Part shown: in pieces, positions 8,108-15,604 of the stretch
How the letters are laid out: each line of letters begins with the position of its first letter
How positions within the stretch are numbered: position 1 is the first letter of the stretch
Virus record (IMG/VR): IMGVR_UViG_3300035665_000059
Span: 1-50,165 of that record
Reading direction: 5' to 3' (one strand)
Source: a virus
DNA: 50,165 nt
Made by a program: the position numbers and the translations under genes
The notes under the pieces: model-generated
Told to the model about the DNA's origin: nothing
The model's database searches: none
The model's input: only the letters and a program-made list of their open reading frames with translations

Positions 8108-9046
8108 ATGCCTGATTTTCCTTCGACTACAAGTGCTTCAGGCATCTGGACACTTAAAAAACATAAACGTGCAAAACAAGGCAGTAATTGGCCTATGGTT
8201 GTAACTCTAGTTGACTACCTAGTAATTGCTGGCGGTGGTGGTGGTGCGTTCAACGGCGGCGGCGGTGCGGGAGGTCTGCGTTCCGGCTCAAACATGAGCC
8301 TTACATCAAGTACTTCTTATACGGTCACAGTAGGCGCAGGTGGGACTGCGGGAACAAGCACTGGGGGTGGCGTTCCTTGGACTGCCGGGGGTGACGGCGG
8401 TAATTCAGTATTCAATGCCATCACATCAATTGGTGGCGGCGGTGGCGGAGCTAATGGAGTAAATGGCGCGGTGGGTAGGAATGGCGGCTCAGGTGGTGGC
8501 GCGTCTACTCCCGGAAATGGCACTACTTCAGGCGGAACTGGAATAGCCGGTCAAGGATTTGCAGGTGGGTCAGCAACAGGCAACCCAACCTATCCGGGCG
8601 GTGGTGGTGGTGGTGCAGGAGCCGCTGGTGGAAATGCAGACCCAACAAATAATGATGGGGGTAACGGCGGAATTGGCGCCCAGTCTTCAATTACTGGAGT
8701 CGCGACCCACTATGCCGGTGGCGGTGGAGGAGGTGCCGACTACTGGCGTTCTGGTGCAACTTTTGGCACTGGCGGGTTGGGCGGTGGCGGTAGCAGTAGC
8801 GCGGGTAATGGAGGCATAAACAGCGGCGTTGGAAATCCTGGCACTGCAAATACCGGAGGCGGTGGAGGTGGAGGTTCAGGAACAAATGTGTCCGGTGGAG
8901 GCGCGAGTGGAGGCGCAGGCGGCTCTGGCGTAGTCATCATCTCCGCACCAAGTGCAGCAGTATCCACCACAGGGTCGCCTACTGTCACAACTAACGCAGG
9001 TCGTACGATCTACACATTTAATGCCAGCGGCACTATAACTTTTTAA
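8108..9046 (+). CDS. Glycine-rich adhesin, copy 3 (312 aa)
   Basis: The third gene of the series. The cap is MPDFPSTTSASGIWTLKKHK and NWPMVVTLVDYLVIAGGGGG, followed by a glycine-rich body with conserved strands (YTVTVGAGGTAG, NSVFNAITSIGGGGG, ITGVATHYAGGGGGG, GGSGVVIISAP). The end is TTGSPTVTTNAGRTIYTF and ASGTITF. Body sequence differs from copies 1 and 2 mainly in the loops between Gly runs, as expected for variable receptor-contact loops on a common scaffold. The stop is nine bases before the next gene. Confidence 0.8.
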   Translation: MPDFPSTTSASGIWTLKKHKRAKQGSNWPMVVTLVDYLVIAGGGGGAFNGGGGAGGLRSGSNMSLTSSTSYTVTVGAGGTAGTSTGGGVPWTAGGDGGNSVFNAITSIGGGGGGANGVNGAVGRNGGSGGGASTPGNGTTSGGTGIAGQGFAGGSATGNPTYPGGGGGGAGAAGGNADPTNNDGGNGGIGAQSSITGVATHYAGGGGGGADYWRSGATFGTGGLGGGGSSSAGNGGINSGVGNPGTANTGGGGGGGSGTNVSGGGASGGAGGSGVVIISAPSAAVSTTGSPTVTTNAGRTIYTFNASGTITF

Positions 9047-9054
9047 AGGACAAC

Positions 9055-9423
9055 ATGGCTCACTTTGCTCAATTGGATGAAAATAATACAGTGATTCAAG
9101 TCATTGTGGTTCACAACAATGAAACTCTAGATAATGGTATAGAATCAGAAGCCAAAGGCGTAACATTCTGTCAATCTCTATTTCCTGGAACAAACTGGAA
9201 ACAAACGTCCTACAATGCCAACATTCGCAAGAACTATGCTGGTATTGGGTTTGTTTATGACTCAACCAGGGACGCCTTCATTCCTCCCAAACCATATAGC
9301 AGCTGGGTGTTAAACGAAACCACCTGTACTTGGACAGCTCCAACACCTTACCCCACAGACGGTAATCGGTATACTTGGGATGAGACGCAACAGGTTTGGG
9401 TAGAAGTCCAAACACCATTATGA
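9055..9423 (+). CDS. Small fibre-partner protein (122 aa)
   Basis: A 122-residue protein of a type often found beside tail fibre genes: MAHFAQLDENNTVIQVIVVH, EAKGVTFCQSLFPG, then KNYAGIGFVYDSTRDAFIPP and a C-terminal YPTDGNRYTWDETQQVWVEV. The conserved ending (YPTDGxxYxWdexxxxW) is shared with the protein at 10990. I infer a fibre assembly/chaperone or tip-cap role; no biochemical motif proves it. Its last 84 bases are repeated at 13581-13664, where they are read in another frame. Confidence 0.75.
   Translation: MAHFAQLDENNTVIQVIVVHNNETLDNGIESEAKGVTFCQSLFPGTNWKQTSYNANIRKNYAGIGFVYDSTRDAFIPPKPYSSWVLNETTCTWTAPTPYPTDGNRYTWDETQQVWVEVQTPL
9330..9413 (+). repeat. 84-bp repeat, donor-like copy (in frame in the 9055 gene)
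   Basis: Bases 9330-9413 encode the C-terminal motif TPYPTDGNRYTWDETQQVW of the 9055 gene. The same sequence with four differences by my count (about 95% identity) lies at 13581-13664. Confidence 0.9.
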
Positions 9424-9436
9424 ATTGGAACAACAT

Positions 9437-10258
9437 ATGCCAAATCTTTCGAACATAGTTTCACCAGGCAATGTACTTACCGCTTCCAGTTCAAATATAC
9501 TTACTAACAAGACTATCAGTGGTAGCACTAACACAGTCACGAATATACCTCTATCTACAGGAGTGACAGGTACATTGCCTATAGTGAACGGTGGTACTGG
9601 AGTAACAACTAGTACTGGTTCAGGTAACAGTGTACTGTCTACTAGCCCCACATTGGTTACGCCAATTTTAGGCACGCCTCAGTCTGTTACTTTAACTAAC
9701 GGAACTAATTTGCCGTTGTCAACGGGTGTCACAGGAACACTACCTATAGCAAATGGCGGCACTGGTGCTGTAACTCTTGCAGGTGCAAATATACCAGTTA
9801 CGACTGTAGCAAATACATTTACTGGAACTCAAACCTTTAGTGGTAGTTCTAGCGCACTTACAATGATACTTAATAATGCAGCCGAAGTTTGCAACATCTC
9901 GGCAACTGCTGCCACAGGTACTATCAACTATGATGTAACTACACAGTCTGTATTGTACTATACCAGCAACGCTACAGCCAATTGGACTGTTAACTTTAGA
10001 GCTTCGTCTGGTACTAGTTTAAACACAATAATGTCTGTAGGACAAACTGTAACAATAGCTTTTATGGTAACTCAGGGAACCTCTGCATTTTTTAATAATG
10101 TTGTGCAAGTAGATGGTACTCCTGTAATACCTAAATGGCAGGGCGGTACAGCTCCAACTGCAGGCAACGTATCTAGTATAGACAGCTATACCTACACTAT
10201 TATAAAAACTGGCAGTGAAGCATTTACAGTGTTAGCTGCTCAGACACAGTTCAAGTAG
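9437..10258 (+). CDS. Collar-type tail fibre (273 aa)
   Basis: An N-terminal PNLSNIVSPGNVLTASSSNI and TNKTISGSTNTVTNI segment is followed by two collar repeats (PLSTGVTGTLPIVNGGTGVT and a second GTLPIANGGTGAV). A beta-sandwich C-terminal domain of ~150 residues ends TGSEAFTVLAAQTQFK. A TTG at 9425 is in frame, but I chose the ATG at 9437 because it follows GGAACAACAT. The N-terminal part is almost the same as that of the 11328 fibre, so these two are alternative fibres with a common base and different tips. Confidence 0.75.
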   Translation: MPNLSNIVSPGNVLTASSSNILTNKTISGSTNTVTNIPLSTGVTGTLPIVNGGTGVTTSTGSGNSVLSTSPTLVTPILGTPQSVTLTNGTNLPLSTGVTGTLPIANGGTGAVTLAGANIPVTTVANTFTGTQTFSGSSSALTMILNNAAEVCNISATAATGTINYDVTTQSVLYYTSNATANWTVNFRASSGTSLNTIMSVGQTVTIAFMVTQGTSAFFNNVVQVDGTPVIPKWQGGTAPTAGNVSSIDSYTYTIIKTGSEAFTVLAAQTQFK

Positions 10259-10264
10259 AATATT

Positions 10265-10987
10265 ATGCCATTAATTAGTAGAAGAGGCGGTGCTGCTGCT
10301 CGTGGTTTTGGATTGTTTGGACGTCAAAGAGTACTCACAACTTTTACATTTCCAGCTGGAACCAGTAACTGGACAGCACCCGGTGGTGTAACTTCATTAG
10401 TCAGTGCAGTAGGTAAAGGTAGTGACGGAGTTAGTGACTACACTTATAGTGGCAGCATTTTGTGGTCTGTCGGCAATGTCCAGGCGTTGCCACTTGGAGA
10501 AATTAACTCCTCAGTTCCTCATGATTGGAGTGAGTGGTATAGTCCTGCACAATCTGCTGTAAACACAATGAATACTGGCTCTGGAATTAGCACCATAGCA
10601 TTGAGATATTTTCCGTATAATAATTTTAGGATATATGCGGACGGTATTAATTATAGGCAGTACGCCGTTGGTGACACAGGCGCGCAAACATTCGATTATG
10701 TAAAAGGTTCTGCATCATTGCAGGTTAGCAATTGGCCATCTAGCGGTACAATTACACCTGCTGCTGTAGCTGGCGGATCTTTTATTAGTATTTTGTTTAC
10801 TGGATTTGGGTATGGCTATTCTGGATCTGCTACCTCAGGCTTTGCTTTAAGTTTTTCTGGTGGTGGCTACTCTGGAGGTACTGGCACTCCTGCATCAAAC
10901 ACCACCTACAATAATGTTTCAGTAACACCTGGAACTACTTACACTATTGTTAACAATGGTGTCCTAACAATAACTTACTTTGTATAA
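10265..10987 (+). CDS. Tail fibre tip-type protein (240 aa)
   Basis: A basic N-terminal stretch (MPLISRRGGAAARGFGLFGR) precedes a beta-rich domain (TTFTFPAGTSNWTAPGGVTS). This sandwich start (TSNWTAPxGVTS) is common in phage fibre-tip domains and often precedes glycine-rich repeats, which here are reduced to GGGYSGGTGTP near residue 205. It may be a degenerate or alternative form of the glycine-rich adhesins upstream. Family name not certain. It is followed two bases later by a partner-type small gene. Confidence 0.65.
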   Translation: MPLISRRGGAAARGFGLFGRQRVLTTFTFPAGTSNWTAPGGVTSLVSAVGKGSDGVSDYTYSGSILWSVGNVQALPLGEINSSVPHDWSEWYSPAQSAVNTMNTGSGISTIALRYFPYNNFRIYADGINYRQYAVGDTGAQTFDYVKGSASLQVSNWPSSGTITPAAVAGGSFISILFTGFGYGYSGSATSGFALSFSGGGYSGGTGTPASNTTYNNVSVTPGTTYTIVNNGVLTITYFV

Positions 10988-10989
10988 TT

Positions 10990-11325
10990 ATGTATGCAAA
11001 AATAAAAGATAATGTAGTAATACAATTTCCGTATGGATTTGATGAATTGCAGTCTGAATTTGACAAAGTCTTAACGGGAAACATAGATATATTAAACACC
11101 TTTAAGCTTTCTAATGCATACTTAGATGGTTTTACAATCCACACTGTAACCCAGCAACAAAAGCCTTTGATGCATTCGGCAGGTGAAAAGCATATCTTGG
11201 CCGAATTGCCGGTATTAGTAAATGATCAATGGACACTTGTTTGGCAGGTAGAAGCAGTTCAGTATCCTACTGATGGAAAAACTTATAAATGGAACCCGAC
11301 AAGTAGAGCTTGGGATGAGGAGTAA
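10990..11325 (+). CDS. Small fibre-partner protein (111 aa)
   Basis: A 111-residue protein. The N-terminal half is unique (MYAKIKDNVVIQFPYGFDEL), while the C-terminal half has NDQWTLVWQVEAVQ and the ending YPTDGKTYKWNPTSRAWDE shared with the 9055 protein. It sits directly after one fibre gene and two bases before the next, the same gene order as at 9055 and 13062, suggesting each fibre travels with its own small partner. Chaperone or cap function is inference. Confidence 0.7.
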   Translation: MYAKIKDNVVIQFPYGFDELQSEFDKVLTGNIDILNTFKLSNAYLDGFTIHTVTQQQKPLMHSAGEKHILAELPVLVNDQWTLVWQVEAVQYPTDGKTYKWNPTSRAWDEE

Positions 11326-11327
11326 AC

Positions 11328-13061
11328 ATGGCAAATCTTTCCAATATTATTACACCTACCAATGTTCTAACAGCTAGTAGTACCAACACTCTTAGCAATA
11401 AAGTGATTAGTGGTACTAACAACACTATTACTAACGTTTCACTCACAACAAGTGTAACGGGCACACTACCAGTATCTAGTGGTGGCACTGGTGCCGCAAC
11501 CTTTGCACTTAATAATATTTTGCTTGGTAACGGGACTGCAGCACTACAGGAGATTGCTCCTGGAACTTCTGGAAATGTACTCACAAGCAATGGAACTACA
11601 TGGTCAAGTTCTGCTATTATAGATCCAGCTAAAGTTCCAACAACTGTAACAGCAAATAGCGCCGGTCCGTATCTTCCAGGAGTGGCTTACTCATGGAACA
11701 TCACAAATCTTGATGACTACACAACGTACACGCTCAGCACAACAAACGGGACCATTACTCGGTCTGCTGCAACTTTGACATACACGCCCTCTAGCTCTGG
11801 CTCCGGTGGTTGGACAATCAACGGAAGAAATATAGCTATTTCAATTGCATCTATTATTGCCTTTATTTCAACGTCTAATGTCTCAAATAACGTATTTTTT
11901 GCAGGTGCAAATGATTCAAATTCCACTTACAATATAGGGTTATGGACTGCGAATACTAATTTAGGTGGTACTTATACTACGGTTGTTGCGCAGTACTCCC
12001 CATCTGGAACTAGAAATTGGATAAAAGTTTTTTATCATTCGACTGATTTTTTTAGAGGAGCAGGGGTAAAGCTGGCTAGTGATAACACTTTATTTGTTTC
12101 AATGAGTGATACTAGCAACACAAGAGCGTACATATTGAAGCTAGATACATCTGGAAATGTATCATGGTCTAAATATTTGGCTAGTTTTAGTGTTGAAGTC
12201 GGTGCAGTAGCAGTTGACACTTCTAACAATGTTATTTTTGGCGGATCTAGCGGTGGGTTAACAGCTATTGCAAAATACAACACCAGCGGCACTCAGCAAT
12301 GGCAGTATAAATCCAGCGCAAATAGCGACTATATCTACGGAATAACTACCGACTCTAGCAACAACATCTTTTTTGTTACAGGAAATGGCTCAGATTGTAA
12401 AATTGTTAAGCTAAATTCGGCTGGTGCTGTTCAATGGGTTACTCGATTAACAAATACACAAATATATGGTTATAGTATTGCGCTAGACTCGGCTGGAAAT
12501 GTGTATGTGACTGGACAGTATTTTTTAAGTGGCACTACATATTATGGCTTTGTGTGCAAATTAAATTCATCTGGCACACTGCAATGGCAACGCCATATGT
12601 TGAATCAAAAATTCGACGGATGTGCAGTTGATTCATCAGATAATGTGTATGCTTCTGGACAAGACTACCCAGGTGGTAGTCCTACTGGGTATCAAACAGT
12701 TGCCAAATGGAATGGTTCTGGTACTTTGCAATGGCAACGAACGGTTTATTATGGTGCAACAAACACATCAAATAATCGCATTTCAATTGCAGGTTCTGCG
12801 TTTTACTTAACTAACAGCGGATATGCTTCAGGTTCGTACATCTTGGGGCAAAACAAATTTCCTATCGATGGGTCAATCCCTTCTTTCAGTATTGGTTCTG
12901 CCGCTGGAACTTATGCTGCATCAAGCTATACCGAGTCCGCTGGGAGTATGAGCAACCCCGCTGGGACTTTGACGCTTGACGCATCTTCTTTAACTGAAAC
13001 CACATCAACGCCAACGAATCAAGCGTTGACTTCTACTATTAATGCGAAACAGGCAACATAA
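11328..13061 (+). CDS. Tail fibre with beta-propeller-like distal domain (577 aa)
   Basis: Residues 1-110 are the standard fibre base and collar (ANLSNIITPTNVLTASSTNT, TSVTGTLPVSSGGTGAATF, TSGNVLTSNGTTWS). From about residue 190 to 500 the protein has at least six blade-like repeats of 45-50 residues containing D(S/T)SNNVxFxG and (K)xxxSGTxQWQ (for example VDTSNNVIFGGSS and NTSGTQQWQYKSS), the pattern of SBBP/NHL-type beta-propellers. The end (ASSLTETTSTPTNQALTSTI) is Thr/Ser-rich. I infer a propeller head binding a cell-surface ligand. It shares its base with the 9437 fibre, so the tip was probably swapped in by recombination. Confidence 0.75.
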   Translation: MANLSNIITPTNVLTASSTNTLSNKVISGTNNTITNVSLTTSVTGTLPVSSGGTGAATFALNNILLGNGTAALQEIAPGTSGNVLTSNGTTWSSSAIIDPAKVPTTVTANSAGPYLPGVAYSWNITNLDDYTTYTLSTTNGTITRSAATLTYTPSSSGSGGWTINGRNIAISIASIIAFISTSNVSNNVFFAGANDSNSTYNIGLWTANTNLGGTYTTVVAQYSPSGTRNWIKVFYHSTDFFRGAGVKLASDNTLFVSMSDTSNTRAYILKLDTSGNVSWSKYLASFSVEVGAVAVDTSNNVIFGGSSGGLTAIAKYNTSGTQQWQYKSSANSDYIYGITTDSSNNIFFVTGNGSDCKIVKLNSAGAVQWVTRLTNTQIYGYSIALDSAGNVYVTGQYFLSGTTYYGFVCKLNSSGTLQWQRHMLNQKFDGCAVDSSDNVYASGQDYPGGSPTGYQTVAKWNGSGTLQWQRTVYYGATNTSNNRISIAGSAFYLTNSGYASGSYILGQNKFPIDGSIPSFSIGSAAGTYAASSYTESAGSMSNPAGTLTLDASSLTETTSTPTNQALTSTINAKQAT

Positions 13062-13370
13062 ATGAGCGCTTACATCAATACTATTACCGGCCAATATCCA
13101 TTGTTCGAGGGAGATATACGGTTAGGAGATTTTAATATTGGGGAAGTTTTTGTACTTCCTGAAGGCTACGCTCTTGTGACAATCACAGATCCACCATTAC
13201 ATACAAAAAATCAATATGCGATTGAAGATATGCCAGTAAAAATAAATGAACAGTGGTTTAGCACTTGGACAGTTATTGATCTGACACTCGAGCAGATTGC
13301 GGAGCGAGATAGGCCGAGCATAGAAGTTGGCCAACCATTACCTATTCCTCAACCTGAGCCAGAACCATAA
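13062..13370 (+). CDS. Small fibre-assembly-type protein (102 aa)
   Basis: A 102-residue protein in the third fibre-partner position. It has INTITGQYPLFEGDIR, then PPLHTKNQYAIEDMPVKINE, QWFSTWTVIDLTLEQIAERD and a Pro/Glu-rich end (PLPIPQPEPEP). The layout matches tail-fibre assembly proteins, in which a central Trp segment precedes a Glu/Arg helix. The ATG follows the fibre stop by one base (TAAATG), so translation is coupled. Assignment is by pattern and position. Confidence 0.6.
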   Translation: MSAYINTITGQYPLFEGDIRLGDFNIGEVFVLPEGYALVTITDPPLHTKNQYAIEDMPVKINEQWFSTWTVIDLTLEQIAERDRPSIEVGQPLPIPQPEPEP

Positions 13371-13390
13371 CTAACAGATTTGAGGTACAA

Positions 13391-13654
13391 ATGAGTGATG
13401 AGTTTTCCCTACTAAATCATAAAGTCGACGTAATGAACGAAGTTGTTACAGATATGAAAGCATCTCTCAAAGAGCTTACCTCAGCAATTACAAAATTGAC
13501 ATTAATTGAAGAACGTCAGTTAAATGCTGCGGCGGCTCTTGAAAGAGCATTTAAAACAATAGAGAACATAGATCATCGAGTTGGACAGCTCCAACACCTT
13601 ACTTCACAGACGGTAATCGGTATACTTGGGATGAGACTCAACAGGTTTGGGTAG
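13391..13654 (+). CDS. Coiled-coil protein with grafted C-terminus (87 aa)
   Basis: Residues 1-63 form a heptad-rich helical segment (DEFSLLNHKVDVMNEVVTDM to FKTIENIDHRVG), similar in style to spike- or holin-associated short coiled coils. From base 13581 the DNA is a near copy of the end of the 9055 gene, but is read in a different frame, giving the unrelated C-terminus QLQHLTSQTVIGILGMRLNRFG. The parental frame would read TDGNRYTWDETQQVWVEV and stop at 13662. The graft thus replaced the original end of this gene. Whether the product is functional is unknown. Confidence 0.65.
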   Translation: MSDEFSLLNHKVDVMNEVVTDMKASLKELTSAITKLTLIEERQLNAAAALERAFKTIENIDHRVGQLQHLTSQTVIGILGMRLNRFG

Positions 13655-13664
13655 AAGTCTAAAC
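13581..13664 (+). repeat. 84-bp repeat, grafted copy (out of frame)
   Basis: Near-identical to 9330-9413, with differences at the CC/TT pair in the ACC..ACA segment, G/T in GAGAC(G/T)CAA, and C/T in GTC(C/T)AAAC. Here it overlaps the end of the 13391 gene and stops just before the second terminator. Confidence 0.9.
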
Positions 13665-13670
13665 TGTACG

Positions 13671-13706
13671 AAAAAATACCCAGCCCACAAAGCTGGGTAT
13701 TTTTTC
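13671..13706 (+). terminator. Rho-independent terminator
   Basis: A 9-bp stem (13676-13684 with 13692-13700, core ACCCAGC/GCTGGGT) is flanked by six A and six T. Same architecture and similar flanks as the terminator at 1172. It closes the adhesin operon. Confidence 0.93.
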
Positions 13707-13708
13707 GC

Positions 13709-13737
13709 TTGACCAACACTTGCCTTCATGATATAAT
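13709..13737 (+). promoter_or_regulatory. Sigma70-type promoter
   Basis: TTGACC at 13709-13714 and TATAAT at 13732-13737 with a 17-bp spacer, placed directly after the terminator T-run. The region is homologous to 1201-1250 (shared TTTTTTC.CTTGA.C, TGCC.T.ATG.TATAAT and CAAAAT). It drives the second operon, starting at 13795. Confidence 0.92.
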
Positions 13738-13794
13738 AGTACCAAAATCACAGAGCACGAAAAACTCGGCTCTATATAAATAGAGGAGTGCCCT

Positions 13795-14382
13795 ATGGCT
13801 GGTCCGACAAAGTTAAATCTTAAAATATATCAAGGCAGTACCTTTCGTGAGACGATCCGTTGGGAAAGTGCCTTAAAAGTATACGCACCTATTACCAATA
13901 TCTCAAAAACTGCACCCATGGTGGTCACTGCCGCTAGTCATGGAGTTCCAACAGGTTGGAGAGTAAAGATTAATGGTGCTATTGGCATGAAAGAAGCCAA
14001 CACAGGTGACAATTATTTAATCACTAGTGAAGTTGCTGCCAACACAGCGACGTTTAACTCAGTCAATGCACTCAACTATACAACTTACACTGGCGGCGGT
14101 GTCTTGGAATATAATCAACCCGTCGACTTGACTGGCTACGCTGCACGAATGCAGATTCGTGAAAAAATCACCAGTGAGACTGTGTTAGAAAATCTTACCA
14201 GCAGCAACGGAAAAATAATAATAGACAATACCAACAAGAGTATTAGTTTAATTATTAGTGCCACCACCACTGCAGCCTATACTTGGAAAACCGGTATTTA
14301 TTCTCTAGAATTGGAGAAGGACGGAGCGGTTATACCTTTGATATATGGCTCAGTAAGTGTTGAACCTGAGGTAACCAGATGA
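13795..14382 (+). CDS. BppU-like tail protein, longer form (195 aa)
   Basis: The fold pattern matches the 1288 protein but is longer. The N-terminus is LKIYQGSTFRETIRWES, and an inserted ~75-residue domain follows (MVVTAASHGVPTGWRVKING to NYTTYTGGGVLEY), typical of an immunoglobulin-like or fibre domain. The second half of the BppU-like domain then reads VDLTGYAARMQIREKITSET, NGKIIIDNTNKSISLIISA and a PEVTR end. The gene is first after the promoter, with GAGGAG before the ATG. Its stop overlaps the next start (ATGA). Probable role: adaptor anchoring distal tail proteins. Confidence 0.65.
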   Translation: MAGPTKLNLKIYQGSTFRETIRWESALKVYAPITNISKTAPMVVTAASHGVPTGWRVKINGAIGMKEANTGDNYLITSEVAANTATFNSVNALNYTTYTGGGVLEYNQPVDLTGYAARMQIREKITSETVLENLTSSNGKIIIDNTNKSISLIISATTTAAYTWKTGIYSLELEKDGAVIPLIYGSVSVEPEVTR

Positions 14383-14774
14383 AGTTGAGTGTTGATATTA
14401 GAAACAGTATGATTTCACAGTATGAGACATACTTGGGAACCTCACCGACCATAGAGTTACGCACAGGACCGGCACCCGCGTCTACCACTGACTTAGATAC
14501 TGGAACTCTCTTGGCCGTTATAGCACTGCCACTAGATTGGTTGAGTGCTCCTGTTAATGGTGCTGTATCACTGCAAGGATCTTGGATTGGTACTGCAACT
14601 TCCTCCGGTACAGCCACACACTATAGATTAAAAAATAGTAGTGGTATTACCCATGAACAAGGTTCGGTATCTATTACCGGAGGTGGTGGAGACTTAGAGT
14701 TAGACAACACCAATTTAGCATTGAATCAAATAGTTCAAGTAACAACTTGGACACGAACACAAGGAGGCCAATAA
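14379..14774 (+). CDS. Tail-associated structural protein (131 aa)
   Basis: A 131-residue beta-rich protein: MISQYETYLGTSPTIELRTG, ALPLDWLSAPVNGAVSLQGS, TATHYRLKNSSGITHEQGSV and LDNTNLALNQIVQVTTWT. Its order of segments parallels the next protein (14775), so the two look like diverged paralogues. Small proteins of this type are common beside tail fibres in phages of this kind and are taken to be structural. ATGA overlap with the upstream gene. Confidence 0.7.
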   Translation: MKLSVDIRNSMISQYETYLGTSPTIELRTGPAPASTTDLDTGTLLAVIALPLDWLSAPVNGAVSLQGSWIGTATSSGTATHYRLKNSSGITHEQGSVSITGGGGDLELDNTNLALNQIVQVTTWTRTQGGQ

Positions 14775-15146
14775 ATGGCAGTAACTTACACAACAGCAGT
14801 AAAAAATGCTCGTCTTAATGCGGTAACGACTGCCATTGGCACTACCGGAGTACTAGAGATTGGTACCTCAGCTATGGGAACAGTATTAGCCACTATAAAC
14901 CTAGCAAATCCGGCCGCCCCTGCGGCAGATAGCGGAGTATTAACATTTACTATGCCACAGAGCGATACAGCAGCGGATGCCACAGGCACTGCAGCAGCAG
15001 CTCGTATTCGTACTAGCAGTGGCGGTACCGACATTGTAACTGGTTTAACAGTGGGTACTAGCGGTACTGATATTGTCCTAGACAATATCAGCATCAATAC
15101 AGGACAAACCATCACTATTACCAGTGCAACTATCACACACGCCTAA
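14775..15146 (+). CDS. Tail-associated structural protein, paralogue (123 aa)
   Basis: A 123-residue Thr/Ala-rich beta protein (AVTYTTAVKNARLNAVTTAI, VLEIGTSAMGTVLATINLAN, AARIRTSSGGTDIVTGLTVG, LDNISINTGQTITITSAT). It shares layout with the 14379 protein, especially the ending LDN(I/T)...GQ(T/I)(I/V). It begins directly after the preceding stop (TAAATG). No enzyme motif. Structural role inferred. Confidence 0.7.
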   Translation: MAVTYTTAVKNARLNAVTTAIGTTGVLEIGTSAMGTVLATINLANPAAPAADSGVLTFTMPQSDTAADATGTAAAARIRTSSGGTDIVTGLTVGTSGTDIVLDNISINTGQTITITSATITHA

Positions 15147-15158
15147 GGAGCTTGAACT

Positions 15159-15599
15159 ATGTCAATGACCAACACGGCCGAAGCCAATTTCTTAGGCTTG
15201 CTATTTCAAAATATAAACTGGGCCAACATTGGAGACGCCACTGGCCTGAGAAATGCCTCAACAGCTGGCTCACTATTTATCAGCCTACACACAGCCGATC
15301 CAGGCGAGACAGGTACTCAAACTACCAATGAAACGACCTATACGTCGTATAGCCGAGTAGGTGTAGTAAGAAGTAACAGTGGATTTACGCTTACTGCACA
15401 GACTATTACCAACGCAGCTCTGGTACAGTTTCCACAGTGCACAGGCGGTACTTCAACAGTTACCCACTTTGGTATTGGCACAGACAGCTCAGGAGCCGGC
15501 AACTTGTTGTTAAAGGGTGCCCTAGCCTCACCTCTATCAGTTAGCAACGGTATTCAACCTCAATTTGCAGCAGCTGCTCTGAGTGTAACGGTTGATTAA
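15159..15599 (+). CDS. Tail-associated structural protein (146 aa)
   Basis: A 146-residue protein: TNTAEANFLGLLFQNINWAN at the start, then GSLFISLHTADPGETGTQTT, ETTYTSYSRVGVVRSNSGFT and THFGIGTDSSGAGNLLLKGA. This arrangement is recurrent among phage minor tail/fibre-base proteins. AAGGAG is present upstream. It lies between the paralogous small proteins and the two large paralogues at 15605 and 16476. Precise function not known to me. Confidence 0.75.
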   Translation: MSMTNTAEANFLGLLFQNINWANIGDATGLRNASTAGSLFISLHTADPGETGTQTTNETTYTSYSRVGVVRSNSGFTLTAQTITNAALVQFPQCTGGTSTVTHFGIGTDSSGAGNLLLKGALASPLSVSNGIQPQFAAAALSVTVD

Positions 15600-15604
15600 T
15601 TGTA

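Noticed and set aside
5803-9000. Proline-rich ORFs on the minus strand opposite the glycine-rich adhesins
   Set aside because: GGN-rich coding sequence read backwards gives NCC (Pro, Ala) codons and few stops; these frames have no ribosome sites and are shadows.
9425-9436. TTG start giving MEQH extension of the 9437 fibre
   Set aside because: The ATG at 9437 has the standard N-terminus (PNLSNI) shared with the 11328 fibre (ANLSNI), so the extension is not needed.
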